A stretch of DNA of 64,000 bases from Acinetobacter defluvii (GTDB lineage Bacteria > Pseudomonadota > Gammaproteobacteria > Pseudomonadales > Moraxellaceae). The translations under genes and the position numbers were made by a program. Below are positions 37,867 through 46,846 of the stretch, in pieces. The stretch lies in contig NZ_CP029397.2 of the NCBI RefSeq assembly GCF_001704615.3, positions 744,001-808,000 of the forward strand, read 5' to 3'. Each line of letters opens with the position of its first letter. The stretch's first letter is position 1. Below the pieces are notes generated by a model. That model was not told the origin of the DNA and ran no database searches. It saw only the letters and a program-made list of their open reading frames with translations.

Positions 37867-39648
37867 TTAAGCTTGATTCGTAAAATAATCTTCGCTAAAG
37901 CTCATAACTACTTCTGCACCAGACTTAATCTTTGCAATACGTGAGCTTAATTCAGGTAATACACGTTGGATGTAGTAATGTGTGAGTGATAATTTGTCTT
38001 GGTAGAACTGACCTTCTTTAGCTGATGCTGCTTTTGCAATACGCGCAAACATATAGGTAAAGCTTAACAAACCAACTGCGTGTAAATAATCTACAGCAAC
38101 AGTATTGGCAAAATCTGCATTTTCTTTAGAGCGTTCGATAATACGATTTGTTGCTACTTCAATTTCAGTGGCAGCATCTAAAGTGGCATCTTTGATAAAG
38201 TTGAGATCAGCATCTAAATCGTTGGCAAAGTCACGGATTTCAGCAATATATTCTGCAATGAAAGCTCCATCACATTTAATGGTTTTACGACCAATCAAAT
38301 CTTGTGATTGAACACCGTTAGTACCTTCATAGATTTGCGCGATACGTAAATCACGGACACATTGTTCCATACCCCATTCACGGATATAGCCATGACCACC
38401 AAAGCACATTTGTGCATCAATTACTGCGTCAAAAGCTGTATCTGTTAAATATGCTTTCGCAATAGGTGTTAAGAGTGCAACACGGTTATTGGCTTTTGCA
38501 ACCGCTTCAGGATCTGTTGAGAACTTGGTGATATCTAATTGCTGACCAACATAGACTGCAAATGCACGAGAAGCTTCGTTGTTTGCACGAGCATTAAGCA
38601 ACATACGACGTACATCACCATGCACTAAAATGCTGTCTGCAGGTTTATTTGGTGATTGAACGCCATTGGCACTACGACCTTGTAAACGATCAGTCGCATA
38701 TTGTGCTGCATTTTGATAAGCAAATTCAGAAGCACCTAGCCCTTGAATCCCCATAGAAAGGCGTTCGTAGTTCATCATCACGAACATTGCCGCTAAACCT
38801 TCATTTTCTTTACCAACCAGATAGCCTTTCGCAGCATCAAAATTCATAACGCAGGTTGCAGAAGCTTTAATGCCCATTTTGTGTTCAATCGAACCAGGAC
38901 CGACTGGGTTACGCTCACCTAAAGAACCATCTGTATTTACAATGAATTTAGGCACGATAAATAAAGAAATACCACGTGAACCCGCAGGTGCATCAGGTGT
39001 TTTAGCTAAAACAAGGTGAATAATGTTTTCAGCGAGGTCGTGATCACCACCTGTAATAAAGATTTTTGTACCTGTGATGTTATATGTACCATCAGCATTC
39101 GGTTCAGCTTTGGTTTTGATAATGCCTAAGTCTGTACCTGCATGTGGCTCAGTCAAACACATTGTACCAGACCATTCACCTGAATAAATTTTAGGTAAAT
39201 AGGTTTCTTTTTGCTCTTGTGAAGCGTAGCTGTTCAAAGCCATACCCGCACCCACAGAAAGCAGTGGATAGAGCATGAATGAAGGATTTGTTGCGAAAAG
39301 CATTTCATCTGCAAGCACAGTTAGCATTTTAGGCATGCCTTGACCGCCCCATTCTTCATCCGCACCTAAGCCGATCCAACCGCCTTCAGCATATTGCTTA
39401 AATGCTTCTTTAAAACCAGCAGGTGTGGTCACAGCACCATTTTCATATTTTGCTCCTTCTTCATCACCTGTACGGTTGATTGGAAGTGTTACATTTTGAG
39501 CAAATTTTGCCATTTCTTCTAAAATAGCTTCTGCTGTTGCCGCATCAAGGTGTGCTAGGTTTTCATTGGCTTGCCAGAATTGTTCTGCGTTAAAAACATC
39601 ATTAAGGATAAAACGCATATCCGTGAGGGGCGCATTGTAAATTGGCAT
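37867..39648 (-). CDS. acyl-CoA dehydrogenase, long form (first of two)
   Basis: An FAD-dependent acyl-CoA dehydrogenase of the roughly 600-residue class with an extra C-terminal domain (593 residues), related to DmdC-type 3-methylmercaptopropionyl-CoA and FadE-like enzymes. The FAD/substrate motif MCLTEPHAGTDLG and the catalytic glutamate region AQIYEGTNGVQSQDLIGRK are intact, as is CFGGHGYIREWGMEQ. The start MPIYNAPLTDMRF is nearly the same as that of its upstream neighbour. Fatty-acid beta-oxidation is likely; the chain length cannot be read from sequence. Confidence 0.88.
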   Translation of the reverse strand: MPIYNAPLTDMRFILNDVFNAEQFWQANENLAHLDAATAEAILEEMAKFAQNVTLPINRTGDEEGAKYENGAVTTPAGFKEAFKQYAEGGWIGLGADEEWGGQGMPKMLTVLADEMLFATNPSFMLYPLLSVGAGMALNSYASQEQKETYLPKIYSGEWSGTMCLTEPHAGTDLGIIKTKAEPNADGTYNITGTKIFITGGDHDLAENIIHLVLAKTPDAPAGSRGISLFIVPKFIVNTDGSLGERNPVGPGSIEHKMGIKASATCVMNFDAAKGYLVGKENEGLAAMFVMMNYERLSMGIQGLGASEFAYQNAAQYATDRLQGRSANGVQSPNKPADSILVHGDVRRMLLNARANNEASRAFAVYVGQQLDITKFSTDPEAVAKANNRVALLTPIAKAYLTDTAFDAVIDAQMCFGGHGYIREWGMEQCVRDLRIAQIYEGTNGVQSQDLIGRKTIKCDGAFIAEYIAEIRDFANDLDADLNFIKDATLDAATEIEVATNRIIERSKENADFANTVAVDYLHAVGLLSFTYMFARIAKAASAKEGQFYQDKLSLTHYYIQRVLPELSSRIAKIKSGAEVVMSFSEDYFTNQA

Positions 39649-39822
39649 AGTCAGTCACCTATTATTCGATTAAAACTAAAGTTAAGGGTCAGTCTAAACT
39701 GAAACATCACGCTTAGACTGATAAAAGTAAAATTTAGGTCTATTTATAAAGAAAAAGGACAATCAAAGCTATGACTGTCCTTTCTTGATTTATGTACGCA
39801 TGGGTACAGTTTTTTCAGTCAC

Positions 39823-41625
39823 TTAGAATGCAAAGTGTTCTGCATCTAAAGACATCAATGGCTCTAAACCACCTGCAATCACGTCAACGTGTGAACGTAC
39901 ACGTGGTAAGATTTTCTTAAAGTAGAAACGAGCAGTCGTTACTTTAGCATTGTAGAAGTCTACATCTGTCGTACCTTCAGCAAGTTTTTGTTGTGCAACA
40001 AGTGCCATACGTGCCCATAAGTATGCAAGCGTTACATAACCAGAGAAGTACATATAGTCAACTGCAGCAGCACCCACTTCATCAGGGTTTTGCATTGCTT
40101 TCATACCGATTTGCATCGTTAAATCACCCCACTCTTTGTTTAGAGCAGCAAGTGGTTCTAAGAACTCTTTCAAGTCCGCATTGTCTTTGTTTGCTTCGAT
40201 AAATTTGTGGATGATCTTGGTGAAGTCTTTCAACATCGCACCTTGAGTCCCCAATACTTTACGACCTAATAAGTCAAGTGCTTGGATTTCAGTTGTTCCC
40301 TCATATAGGCAAGAGATACGTGTATCACGTACAATTTGCTCCATACCATGTTCTGAAATAAAGCCGTGACCACCAAAGACTTGAACACCGTGTTTTGCTG
40401 ATTCTGAACCTGTTTCAGTTAAGAATGCTTTTGCAATTGGGGTAAGAAGTGACAAGATGTTATCTGCAAATTTACGTTCTTCTTCAGTTCCACCTTGTTC
40501 TACAATATCAGCATATTGCGACAAGAAGTAAACTAACGCACGACCACCTTCAGCAAATGCTTTTTGAGTTAACAGCATGTTACGAACAGCAGGGTGTACA
40601 ATGATCGGGTCTGCTTCTTTTTCAGGTGCTTTAGGACCAGAAAGAGAACGCATTGCTAAACGATCTTTTGCATATGCAAGCGCACCTTGGAAAGACGATT
40701 CCGACGCTGTTAAACCTTGAACAGCAGTACCAATACGTGCAGTGTTCATGAAGGTAAACATACAGTTTAGACCACGATTTTCAGGTCCAATCAAGAAACC
40801 TTTAGCATTGTCAAAATTGATCACGCAAGTTGCGTTACCGTGGATTCCCATTTTATGTTCAATCGAACCACAACGCACCGCATTACGCTCGCCAACTGAG
40901 CCATCAGCATTGACATTGAACTTTGGTACGATGAATAAAGAAATACCTTTAGTACCTTTCGGTGCGCCTGGCAAACGTGCAAGTACAATATGGATGATGT
41001 TCTCAGCCATGTCATGCTCACCTGCTGAGATAAAGATTTTCTCTCCAGAAATTGCATAACTACCGTCAGCTTGAGGTTCAGCTTTAGAGCGAATAATACC
41101 TAAGTCAGAACCTGCATGAGACTCTGTTAAGCACATGGTACCAGTCCATTCACCAGATACAAGTTTTGGTAAATAGGTTGATTTCTGCTCTTCATTACCA
41201 TGATGCTCAATGGTACGTACTGCACCATGAGATAGACCTGGATACATTCCCCAAGCCCAGTTTGCAGAACCGACCATTTCAGAAATCGCAGTACCTAATG
41301 AGCCTGGTAGACCTTGACCGCCATGTTCTTCTGGCACAGAAAGAGATGGGAAACCAAGTTCGATATACTTTTGATATGCTTCTTTGAAGCCTGTTGGTGT
41401 TGTTACAACACCGTCATTCCAAGTACAACCTTCTTGGTCGCCCACTTGGTTTAAAGGTGAAAGCTCATTTTCACAAAAATCAGCAGCAGCTTCTAAGTAC
41501 TGGTCAACCAACTCACGGCTTACGTTGTCTTGGTATGCAGGGAGTTTAGCGTAATGTTCTTCAGCATTTAATAATTCATGTAAAACGAATTGCATATCAC
41601 GTAAGGGTGCTTTGTATTGTGGCAT
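39823..41625 (-). CDS. acyl-CoA dehydrogenase, long form (second of two)
   Basis: A 600-residue paralogue of the neighbouring gene with the same order of motifs: MPQYKAPLRDMQF at the start, MCLTESHAGSDLG, VFGGHGFISEHGMEQ and the active-site glutamate in SCLYEGTTEIQALDLLGRK. Both face left, separated by 174 nt, so they may be co-transcribed or separately controlled. The pair looks like an old tandem duplication, and the diverged substrate regions suggest different acyl chains. Confidence 0.88.
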   Translation of the reverse strand: MPQYKAPLRDMQFVLHELLNAEEHYAKLPAYQDNVSRELVDQYLEAAADFCENELSPLNQVGDQEGCTWNDGVVTTPTGFKEAYQKYIELGFPSLSVPEEHGGQGLPGSLGTAISEMVGSANWAWGMYPGLSHGAVRTIEHHGNEEQKSTYLPKLVSGEWTGTMCLTESHAGSDLGIIRSKAEPQADGSYAISGEKIFISAGEHDMAENIIHIVLARLPGAPKGTKGISLFIVPKFNVNADGSVGERNAVRCGSIEHKMGIHGNATCVINFDNAKGFLIGPENRGLNCMFTFMNTARIGTAVQGLTASESSFQGALAYAKDRLAMRSLSGPKAPEKEADPIIVHPAVRNMLLTQKAFAEGGRALVYFLSQYADIVEQGGTEEERKFADNILSLLTPIAKAFLTETGSESAKHGVQVFGGHGFISEHGMEQIVRDTRISCLYEGTTEIQALDLLGRKVLGTQGAMLKDFTKIIHKFIEANKDNADLKEFLEPLAALNKEWGDLTMQIGMKAMQNPDEVGAAAVDYMYFSGYVTLAYLWARMALVAQQKLAEGTTDVDFYNAKVTTARFYFKKILPRVRSHVDVIAGGLEPLMSLDAEHFAF

Positions 41626-42078
41626 ATCGGTTTCCTCAATACTGGTTAGACCAGATTTATAATCCTAATAAATACGATGTGTGTCTTCATCGACACATAG
41701 TTGTTATGTACATCGTGCAACAACTTATAATAACGTACAAGTATTTCAGTGTGATTTCTCTGTGACTGTAAAGTCAAAGAAAAATAGTTGGAATAGTGTA
41801 AGTGCTTTGAGTGTAAACAGTTTTATAGGGAAAATAAGGTCACAAATAGTCAAAATCGTAAAAAGATATTTCCAGTCATGCTTTTGTCAGAATGACGAAT
41901 TGTAAAAAGTAAAAATAACATAATTTTTTCAAAAAAATTTAAATACAGAAACAAATCATGTAGTTTGAGTTAGATAATGCCAATTTCTCTATTTTTGCTA
42001 AATCAAGAAAATAGAATGCAAATTTAACTGATAAATAAAAACTGTGAGTAGTAAATTTGGATAGAAAATAAAAAATCG
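41626..42078. other. intergenic region, no gene identified
   Basis: About 450 bases between the second acyl-CoA dehydrogenase and the IS4 element. It should contain the leftward promoter of the dehydrogenases. No coding pattern is seen. The right part is AT-rich and ends in half of an interrupted terminator. Confidence 0.55.
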
Positions 42079-42128
42079 CCCCGAAGAGCTAATGCCAGTC
42101 AGTTAAGCAAAAAAAGTTAAAATGCTGT

Positions 42129-42160
42129 AAAAAGAGTGTATGTAAATACGCTCTTTTTTT
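42129..42160 (+). terminator. terminator inside the IS, upstream of the transposase
   Basis: A 13-bp stem AAAAAGAGTGTAT / ATACGCTCTTTTT (one G-T pair) with a 4-nt loop and a run of T ends one base before the transposase ATG. It would stop transcription arriving from flanking DNA before it reaches the transposase. Confidence 0.8.
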
Positions 42161-42161
42161 T

Positions 42162-43466
42162 ATGAAATTATCTCAGAATTTAGATATAACATTACAACAA
42201 ACCTTGCCTTCACTTTCTCAATTTAGTGAGTTAATTGATTTAAACTGGATTGAAGATTGCTTAAATCAAACAGGTAAAGCATCCATTCGAAAAAGAAAAC
42301 TTCCTGCTGAACATGTTGTTTGGTTAGTCATTGGACTTGCTCTATTTCGAAACCAACCAATTTGGTATGTAGTTCAGCAATTACAACTTGTTTTCGGTAC
42401 AACAGAATACTGTGTACCTAGTGCATCGGTACAGGCAAGACAGCGCTTAGGTTTAGAACCTATGAGTGCTTTATTTTCAACATTAAGTCAGGCATGGCTT
42501 AAAGACTCACAACAACAATATAATAACTTTCATGGTCTGTGCGTTTGTGCTGTAGACGGCGTGGTTTGGTCTATGCCTCATACCGAAGAAAACTTTAAGC
42601 ACTTTGGCTCTTCTAAAGGGAAAACAGCAGTTGTTCCTTATCCACAAGTTAGAGCAACTTGTCTTGTGAATACCAATACACATGAAATGATCGATGCCCA
42701 AATTGGCAGTATGGATCAAGGTGAATTAACCTTAGCTAGTCAATTAAAAGCACCTGCTCATAGTATTACCTTATTTGATCGTGCTTACTTCTCTGCTGAT
42801 TTTTTAGTGAGTTGGCAATCTCAGGCAGAAGAAAGTCATTGGTTGATGCGTGCAAAAGATAACCTTCGTTATGAAGTTATTCACAATAATGCCGCCCATG
42901 ACTTTCAGATAAAAATGCCTGTTTCACCAAGAGCAAAAAAGATCAATCCAGCATTAGGTGATTATTGGGAAGCCCGTTTGCTTGAAGTTGAATATGCAGG
43001 AAAAACGAGGCGTTACATTACATCATTGACAGATTCTAAAGCGTATCCATTCAAAGACCTTGCGATGCTTTATATGCAGCGTTGGGAAATAGAAATGTGT
43101 TATCGAGAAATTAAAAGTGATTTACAGGATTCAAAGGTTTTAAGAAGTAAGCAACCTGATTTGGTGTATCAAGAATTGTGGGGTGTATTTATAGCTTATA
43201 ATATTTTGAGACGACAGATGAAATTTATCGCCCAACATGCAAATGTCAGTCCTTTAAGGATCAGTTTCCATATTGCATCCATAGGTATTATCAATATCTT
43301 AAGACATACGCCTTTAGAGTCAGCAGGAAACTTACCTAAACATTTAGCACAATTATTTGAACAATCAAAAATATTTGTATTACCTGAAAAAAGGCAGAGA
43401 GAATGTTCACGAGTCGTGAAAATTAAAGCACAAAAATATCCAAGAAAATGCCAGTCAATTTCTTAA
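42162..43466 (+). CDS. IS4-family transposase
   Basis: A 434-residue DDE transposase. First Asp in CAVDGVVW, second in TLFDRAYFSADFL, and the C-terminal Y-x2-R-x3-E-x6-K signature of the IS4 family reads YMQRWEIEMCYREIK, all intact. The N-terminal half has the DNA-binding helices. There is no ribosome binding site before the ATG: the preceding bases are the T run of a terminator, so expression should be very low. It is complete and probably active. Confidence 0.92.
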   Translation: MKLSQNLDITLQQTLPSLSQFSELIDLNWIEDCLNQTGKASIRKRKLPAEHVVWLVIGLALFRNQPIWYVVQQLQLVFGTTEYCVPSASVQARQRLGLEPMSALFSTLSQAWLKDSQQQYNNFHGLCVCAVDGVVWSMPHTEENFKHFGSSKGKTAVVPYPQVRATCLVNTNTHEMIDAQIGSMDQGELTLASQLKAPAHSITLFDRAYFSADFLVSWQSQAEESHWLMRAKDNLRYEVIHNNAAHDFQIKMPVSPRAKKINPALGDYWEARLLEVEYAGKTRRYITSLTDSKAYPFKDLAMLYMQRWEIEMCYREIKSDLQDSKVLRSKQPDLVYQELWGVFIAYNILRRQMKFIAQHANVSPLRISFHIASIGIINILRHTPLESAGNLPKHLAQLFEQSKIFVLPEKRQRECSRVVKIKAQKYPRKCQSIS

Positions 43467-43512
43467 CTGACTGGCATTACCCCGAAGAGCGATTTTTATT
43501 TGTTCTTTTAAA

Positions 43513-44151
43513 TTAAGATGTTTTTAGATTTGTTGCAGGTGTAAGTGGTTGCATCGGTCGTTGCGGTTGAAATCTTACCACGCATGTTCCATTAATGATT
43601 TTTTCACCTAATTTCACTTGAATAGCTTTACCATTGCTTTGTCCTACACAAGCCTTTTGCATCGCATCCCAACGAGCCTGACGTTCTGCACGGTTTTGTT
43701 CACGCTGTTGTTGAATTTGTATCCGCTGTTCCTCAGTCATTGCTTGCATTTGACGCTGACCACGATGATGATTACCCGAATGACCATGCATCATACGACC
43801 TTGATCATGACGAAACTCACGTTTCATTTCACTCATAGCTTTACGGTCAGCTTGGAACACCATATTACATGTGCCATCTAGTGTTTTTTCGCCTGCTTTG
43901 ATTTGAGTCATCTGACCCACAGATTTTCCATCACATGCTTTTTGAATTTGATTATGAAATGCTTGGCGTTCAGCACGCATTTTTTTAAATTGGGCACGCT
44001 GTTCTGGGCTCATATGACGATCATATTTATGATATCCCATCATGCGAGTATTTTGTTCATTTTGCGGTGTAGCTGTTGATTGACAAGCAGTTAATACCCC
44101 GATGCTAAGCATACTTGCTGTAACCAACGCAATTTTAGTTGTTACTTTCAT
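43513..44151 (-). CDS. lipoprotein with two internal repeats, next to BaeSR
   Basis: The start at 44151 (GGAGCAGCACA before ATG) gives 212 residues; the longer frame from 44220 has no ribosome binding site. The signal peptide has lipobox LTAC (C23). Two repeats follow, about 46-100 and 138-195. Each opens M(S/T)xEQR with a charged Gln/Arg-rich helix and closes with KAC-G-(S)-x-GxxxQ-(I/V)K-GEK-G-TC, so each holds a cysteine pair. A His/Met-rich linker (GRMMHGHSGNHHRG) may bind metal. The helices recall Spy/CpxP-type periplasmic chaperones. It is divergent from the two-component system and is a likely target of it. Confidence 0.75.
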   Translation of the reverse strand: MKVTTKIALVTASMLSIGVLTACQSTATPQNEQNTRMMGYHKYDRHMSPEQRAQFKKMRAERQAFHNQIQKACDGKSVGQMTQIKAGEKTLDGTCNMVFQADRKAMSEMKREFRHDQGRMMHGHSGNHHRGQRQMQAMTEEQRIQIQQQREQNRAERQARWDAMQKACVGQSNGKAIQVKLGEKIINGTCVVRFQPQRPMQPLTPATNLKTS

Positions 44152-44274
44152 TGTGCTGCTCCAATGATGTTGTAAATATTTGCATTCTTTAAAGATTAAA
44201 TAATAATGATGTAGAAACAATGGAGAGTATTTTGAGGCACTGTTGGTTACAATGTGAAATAGAGAAGAAAATGT

Positions 44275-45945
44275 GTGAGAGCTGATTTGAATATACGTCG
44301 AGTTCCCATTGCATTACGTCTATTTTTGACTGTATTACTGACAACTTTAGTCATTACCACAGTCAGCTTGGGGGTTTTACATTGGACGATGCAGAAAAAT
44401 TTCGCTAAATATGTCGCAGATGTTGAGATGCAAAAACTCGATCATTTGATTGAAAATTTGGCAGGCGTATATGGTTTGTACCATGACTGGGGCAATGCTG
44501 TTCAAGCACAGATTTTACAGATCGAAGGACAGGCTGCACCTGATGATTATGATAAATTGTCACGTTGGTGGCTGAGACGGCAGTATGATATTGCTTTGCA
44601 GCAGCGTTATTTTAAAGAACACACGTTAGTTAGTCAGATCAGCCAAGATTCAGGGATGAATCAAAGCAAACTTGATCCTGCTGAATTGCAAATGTTACAA
44701 GAAAACCTACCTTCCGCTTATCAGCCTTTTGAAGGTTTAAAGTTTCCACTCAGCTCTAATCAAAGCTTTTTTAAAGCACCTGAAAAGAATAATAAAAGTC
44801 AGACATCCGTATCATCTTTAAAGCAAGAAGGGAAAAAACGTTTTATTTCAATGCCTGACCGCTTAGGTTTAAGTTCTCGTTTGTCTTTGTATGATGCCAA
44901 ACATCAATTCATCATTGGTGAACCCTCGGAAGACCAAGTGTCATTTCGCCCCATTATTGTCAAAAATCAAGTGGTGGGTTATTTAGGGCTAAAACCTGTT
45001 TTAGATCAAGATGATGCTTTAAGTATTAATTTTTTTAGTAATCAGAAAAAGTTTCTGGTGTTGATTTATATTTTATCTGTAATTGCCAGTTTAGTTACAG
45101 CATTATTACTTGCAACATATTTTAAAAAGCCGATTCAGCGCTTACTCAATGCAACCCGAGAACTGACCAAAGGTAATTATCAACACCAAGTTGTAGTTAA
45201 ACGCAACGATGAATTGGGGGATTTATCTACAGAAATTAATCAATTGGCAGTGATCTTAGATCAGCATGAACATTCACGCCGTCAATGGGTTGCAGATACT
45301 TCCCATGAGCTCAAAACGCCTTTAGCTGTTTTGCAAGCACAAATTGAGGCAATGCAAGATGGTATTCGTAAGCCAACACCTGAGCATTTTTCTGCCATGC
45401 TTGGACAAGTCACCAGTTTGAAAAAACTCACTCAAGATTTGGCAGATTTGGCACAGGCTGAAGCGCAGCAACTGACATGTTATTTTGCTGAAGTTGATCC
45501 ATGGCAAGTGGTTTTACAAGAGGTTGAAAATTTTAAACCAAAATTTGAGAAAGCTCATTTGTCCATTGATGTGCAAGGTGAGGGTGCAAAATTACAATTA
45601 GACATAGACCGTTTTAAACAAATTATGGTGAACTTGTTAGGTAATAGTATTCGCTACACTGAAGCTGGCGGTGAAGTTCAGATTCACACTGCGCAAGATG
45701 CACAGAGCTGGACGATCTATGTAGATGATAGTCCACTGGGTTTAAGTGATGAGCAGCTATCCAAACTCGGTGAGCGTTTTTATCGAGTGGACGACTCTCG
45801 CACACGTAGCACTGGTGGTACAGGTTTAGGCTTGGCATTGTCAGGTAAAATTGCGCAAGCTTTAGGTGGTCAGTTGAGTTTTGCGCATTCTCCATTGGGT
45901 GGGTTGCGTTGTAAATTAACTTTCCCAAAACAAACAAAGCGTTAA
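44275..45945 (+). CDS. baeS: sensor histidine kinase BaeS-like
   Basis: An inner-membrane envelope-stress sensor (556 residues) with membrane segments at about 13-35 and 259-281 around a roughly 220-residue periplasmic domain. HAMP (282-335), the H-box DTSHELKTPL with H344 and an N-box (NLLGNSIRYTEAGG) are present, as is the G2 region TGGTGLGLALS. The G1 position reads DDSPLGLS rather than the usual DxGxG. It starts at GTG 44275 with GAGAAG upstream. The baeR gene follows 16 nt after. In Acinetobacter this pair controls efflux genes such as adeABC. Confidence 0.88.
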   Translation: MRADLNIRRVPIALRLFLTVLLTTLVITTVSLGVLHWTMQKNFAKYVADVEMQKLDHLIENLAGVYGLYHDWGNAVQAQILQIEGQAAPDDYDKLSRWWLRRQYDIALQQRYFKEHTLVSQISQDSGMNQSKLDPAELQMLQENLPSAYQPFEGLKFPLSSNQSFFKAPEKNNKSQTSVSSLKQEGKKRFISMPDRLGLSSRLSLYDAKHQFIIGEPSEDQVSFRPIIVKNQVVGYLGLKPVLDQDDALSINFFSNQKKFLVLIYILSVIASLVTALLLATYFKKPIQRLLNATRELTKGNYQHQVVVKRNDELGDLSTEINQLAVILDQHEHSRRQWVADTSHELKTPLAVLQAQIEAMQDGIRKPTPEHFSAMLGQVTSLKKLTQDLADLAQAEAQQLTCYFAEVDPWQVVLQEVENFKPKFEKAHLSIDVQGEGAKLQLDIDRFKQIMVNLLGNSIRYTEAGGEVQIHTAQDAQSWTIYVDDSPLGLSDEQLSKLGERFYRVDDSRTRSTGGTGLGLALSGKIAQALGGQLSFAHSPLGGLRCKLTFPKQTKR

Positions 45946-45961
45946 AAAAGGAAAATACAAC

Positions 45962-46648
45962 ATGAAGCATATTATGCTTGTAGAAGATGAAGTGGAACTT
46001 GCAGCGTTAGTGCGAGATTATCTTGAAGCAGCAGGCTTAGAAGTCAGTATGTTTCATGATGGACAAGAAGCATATGACAGTTTCTTACAACGTAAGCCAA
46101 GTTTGATGATTTTAGACTTGATGGTGCCACGTATGGATGGTTTGACCATTTGTCGTAAAGTCCGTGAGCAGTCTGACTTACCGATTATTATGGTAACGGC
46201 GCGTACCGAAGAGATTGACCGTGTATTGGGGCTAAACATGGGTGCAGATGATTATGTCTGTAAACCGTTTAGTCCAAAAGAGTTAGTCGCACGTGTGCAA
46301 GCAGTATTGCGTCGTTTAGAACGTAAAGCTGAACCTGAGGAAAATAATTTATTTCGTATGGATAAAGCACAACAACGCATCTGGTATCAACAAAAATCGT
46401 TGAATTTAACACCAACTGAATTCCGTTTATTGGAATTATTCCTAGAGCATGTTGGGCAAGTGTATTCACGTGCGCAACTTTTAGACCACATCAATCCAGA
46501 CAGTTTCGATGTGGCTGATCGAGTTATTGATAGTCATATCAAAAACTTACGTCGTAAAATATCAGAGGCAGCAGAAACTGGTAACCGTCATGAATGGGTG
46601 CAAGCTGTTTATGGAGTAGGCTATCGTTTTGAATATCCAGAAGATTAA
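45962..46648 (+). CDS. baeR: response regulator BaeR
   Basis: An OmpR/PhoB-type response regulator (228 residues): receiver domain with the phospho-acceptor D52 in LMILDLMVPRMDG and conserved K in CKPFSPKEL, then a winged-helix DNA-binding domain (about 130-225, LTPTEFRLLELFL and VIDSHIKNLRRK). It closely resembles the BaeR of A. baumannii as I remember it. It forms an operon with the kinase. Confidence 0.93.
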   Translation: MKHIMLVEDEVELAALVRDYLEAAGLEVSMFHDGQEAYDSFLQRKPSLMILDLMVPRMDGLTICRKVREQSDLPIIMVTARTEEIDRVLGLNMGADDYVCKPFSPKELVARVQAVLRRLERKAEPEENNLFRMDKAQQRIWYQQKSLNLTPTEFRLLELFLEHVGQVYSRAQLLDHINPDSFDVADRVIDSHIKNLRRKISEAAETGNRHEWVQAVYGVGYRFEYPED

Positions 46649-46673
46649 AAAATTTACAATTTAAAACATGGTT

Positions 46674-46699
46674 TGTGGATAAACACAGGTTTATCCACA
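46674..46699. repeat. hairpin made of two inverted DnaA-box sequences
   Basis: Stem TGTGGATAAAC / GTTTATCCACA (11 bp) with a 4-nt loop. Each arm contains a perfect TTATCCACA consensus DnaA box in opposite orientation. It lies 26 nt after the baeR stop, so it may simply be a transcript-end hairpin, although only a short TTTT follows. Confidence 0.6.
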
Positions 46700-46846
46700 G
46701 ATTTTGGGTATAACTGCTGATAACGTATATTAAAAAATAAACAATCAGATGACATGCTTCTATGATGAAAACTGCTTTTGATCTGTATTTTTATAAGAAT
46801 TATGCTTAAATTACAATCAGTCGAATAAGCTCAATAGAAAACTAAA

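Larger units (their letters stand above)
42079..43490. mobile_element. IS4-family insertion sequence with 11-bp target duplication
   Basis: A 1390-bp element (42090-43479) with 18-bp perfect terminal inverted repeats TAATGCCAGTCAGTTAAG / CTTAACTGACTGGCATTA and an 11-bp target duplication CCCCGAAGAGC (42079-42089 and 43480-43490). One intact transposase gene fills it and its stop codon lies inside the right repeat. The perfect ends and duplication indicate a recent insertion. A near-terminal copy of the repeat (43448-43457) makes a hairpin at the right end. Confidence 0.93.

Noticed and set aside
42162..43466. ISAba1
   Set aside because: It is in the same IS4 family, but the terminal repeats and 11-bp duplication read here, and a single 434-residue transposase, do not match the ISAba1 organisation that I remember.
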